Assembly (NCBI GenBank): GCA_964447445.1
Contig: CAYUSW010000009.1
Span: 1-5,924, forward strand
DNA: 5,924 nucleotides
Direction of reading: 5' to 3'
From: CAIOGO01 sp964447445
Lineage (GTDB): Bacteria > Bipolaricaulota > Bipolaricaulia > UBA7950 > UBA9294
The position numbers were made by a program, and so were the translations under genes. Positions within the stretch are counted from its first letter, which is position 1. The number at the start of each line of letters is the position of its first letter. This document shows, in pieces, positions 4,809 to 5,924 of this stretch. A model generated the notes under the pieces. That model was not told the DNA's origin. It did not search any database and saw only the letters and a list, made by a program, of their open reading frames with translations.

Positions 4809-5924
4809 ATGGACACTCGACAGCTTGCAGCCATCATGCTGACGGACGTCGTCGGGTATACAGCGCTCACACAGGCCGACGAAGCCCTGACTCTGGCACT
4901 CCTCGACGAACACGCGCGACTCCTTCGCCCTCTGTTTGCCGAGCACGAAGGTCGCGAGGTGAAAGGCACGGGAGACGGATTCCTCGTCGAGTTTCCCAGC
5001 GCCCTTCAGGCCGTCCGCTGCGCTGTGGAGATCCAGCGGACCCTCCACGAGCGTAATAGCGCGGTCCCTCTGGATCGCGCCATCCATCTGCGTATCGGCA
5101 TTCACCTCGGAGACGTCGTTCACCGGGGCGGTGACATCTTCGGTGACGGAGTGAACATCACTTCGCGCATCGAGCCGCTGGCTGAACCCGGAGGAATCTG
5201 TCTCTCCCGTCAGGTCTACGACCAAGTCTGGAACAAGACGGATCTCCCCATGGCGAGTCTCGGCAAGAAGGATCTCAAGAACGTGAAGGTCTCGATTGAG
5301 GTCTACAAGATGCTCCTCCCCTGGATGCGGGACGAGGCTGCGGCGCACGCAGCAGGGGAGCGGCCCCGCATCGCCGTATTGCCACTGATGAGCATGAGCC
5401 CAGAGCCCGGCGATGAGTACTTCGCCGACGGGCTGACCGAAGAGCTGATCTTCACTCTATCGAGGGTCGGCGGACTTGAGGTGATCGCCCTCACGTCGGT
5501 GATGAAGTACCGCGGTGCGAAGAAGGCCGTGTCGGAGGTCGGCAGCGAGCTGGGCGTCGATGTGGTCCTCGAAGGCAGCGTCCGCAAAGCGGGGAATCGC
5601 CTGCGGATCACGCTCCAACTCATCGATGTCGCGCGAGAGGCCCATCTGTGGGCGGAGACATACGATCGCACCCTGGATGACGTGTTCGCGGTCCAGAGCG
5701 AGGTTGCTCGCAGCGTTGCCACGGCTCTGGAAGTTCAGCTCGTGCCACGGGCCATGCGGCCGGCCGTTGAGACGGGGAAGGCGAATCCGGAAGCCTACGC
5801 GTCGTACTTAAGGGGTCGCAGCTTCATGAGTCGCAGGTCCGCTGGCAATATCCACCACGCCATCGAGTGCTTTGAGCGGGCGGTCGCACTCGACCCGGGG
5901 CACGCTGCGGCCCACGCCGCGCTG
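4809..5924 (+). CDS. Class III adenylate cyclase with TolB-like domain and TPR repeats (partial, 3' end outside window)
   Basis: 372 codons are visible and the frame stays open at the right edge. Residues 1-168 are a class III nucleotidyl cyclase domain that would make cAMP from ATP. All canonical catalytic positions are present: metal-binding Asp13 (MLTDVVGYT) and Asp56 (KGTGDGFLVEF), purine-recognising Lys52 and Asp109 (GGDIFGDGVN), and transition-state Asn116 and Arg120 (VNITSRIEPLAEPGGI). The Lys/Asp pair points to ATP rather than GTP. Residues 185-311 form the TolB-like N-terminal domain often fused to these cyclases: RIAVLPLMSMSPEPGDEYFADG, then LTEELI, VVLEGSVRK, LRITLQLID and HLWAETYDR. 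From about 326 (NPEAYASYLRGR) the first TPR begins and runs into AIECFERAVALDPGHAAAHAAL at the edge. Family members usually continue with several more TPRs. There is no signal peptide or transmembrane helix in the visible part, so it is probably cytosolic. ATG 4809 gives the usual short N-terminus (RQLAAIMLTD); an in-frame ATG at 4668 would add 47 unconserved residues and pass through the candidate promoter. Confidence 0.94.
   Translation, partial: MDTRQLAAIMLTDVVGYTALTQADEALTLALLDEHARLLRPLFAEHEGREVKGTGDGFLVEFPSALQAVRCAVEIQRTLHERNSAVPLDRAIHLRIGIHLGDVVHRGGDIFGDGVNITSRIEPLAEPGGICLSRQVYDQVWNKTDLPMASLGKKDLKNVKVSIEVYKMLLPWMRDEAAAHAAGERPRIAVLPLMSMSPEPGDEYFADGLTEELIFTLSRVGGLEVIALTSVMKYRGAKKAVSEVGSELGVDVVLEGSVRKAGNRLRITLQLIDVAREAHLWAETYDRTLDDVFAVQSEVARSVATALEVQLVPRAMRPAVETGKANPEAYASYLRGRSFMSRRSAGNIHHAIECFERAVALDPGHAAAHAAL

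Noticed and set aside
1..5924. CRISPR arrays, tRNA or rRNA genes, toxin-antitoxin or phage genes
   Set aside because: No regularly spaced repeats, cloverleaf or conserved rRNA sequence, and no protein motifs of such systems were seen on either strand.

Overview
The window is GC-rich bacterial chromosomal DNA, densely coding at both ends. It holds three complete genes, two genes cut by the window edges, and one non-coding stretch that looks like a small non-autonomous mobile element. The lineage cannot be fixed from sequence alone. A class III cyclase fused to a TolB-like domain and TPRs, a stand-alone two-barrel serine hydrolase and AT-poor intergenic DNA are all common in large-genome soil and environmental bacteria such as Acidobacteriota, Gemmatimonadota, Myxococcota and some Proteobacteria.

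Layout. (1) 3-581 (+) is the C-terminal part of a probable PlsC-like acyltransferase; its 5' end lies outside the window. (2) 582-914 has no convincing gene. (3) 915-1439 (-) is a MarR-family regulator. It is divergent from (4) 1682-3331 (+), a 549-aa penicillin-binding-protein/class C beta-lactamase-like serine hydrolase followed by two small beta-barrel repeats, an architecture resembling D-aminopeptidase (DAP). The 242-bp divergent intergenic region holds a plausible sigma70-type promoter, a perfect inverted repeat over its -10/start region, a second palindrome, and a hairpin directly before the ribosome binding site. (5) 3372-3775 is a 404-bp non-coding block bounded by 33-bp terminal inverted repeats (30 of 33 matching). 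(6) 3776-4070 has no recognisable gene. (7) 4083-4556 (+) is a RimJ/RimL-type GNAT acetyltransferase, probably on a leaderless transcript. (8) 4809 to the right edge (+) is a class III adenylate cyclase with a TolB-like domain and the start of a TPR array, cut by the window end.

The genes look like separate transcription units rather than an operon: each complete or starting gene has its own upstream gap, and the three plus-strand gene starts each have a candidate promoter. The one functional link the sequence supports is the divergent MarR regulator/serine hydrolase pair, where the regulator probably controls the hydrolase and perhaps itself. No new defence or biosynthetic system is visible. 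The most notable items are the inverted-repeat-bounded element, altered active-site motifs in the hydrolase, and the leaderless GNAT gene.
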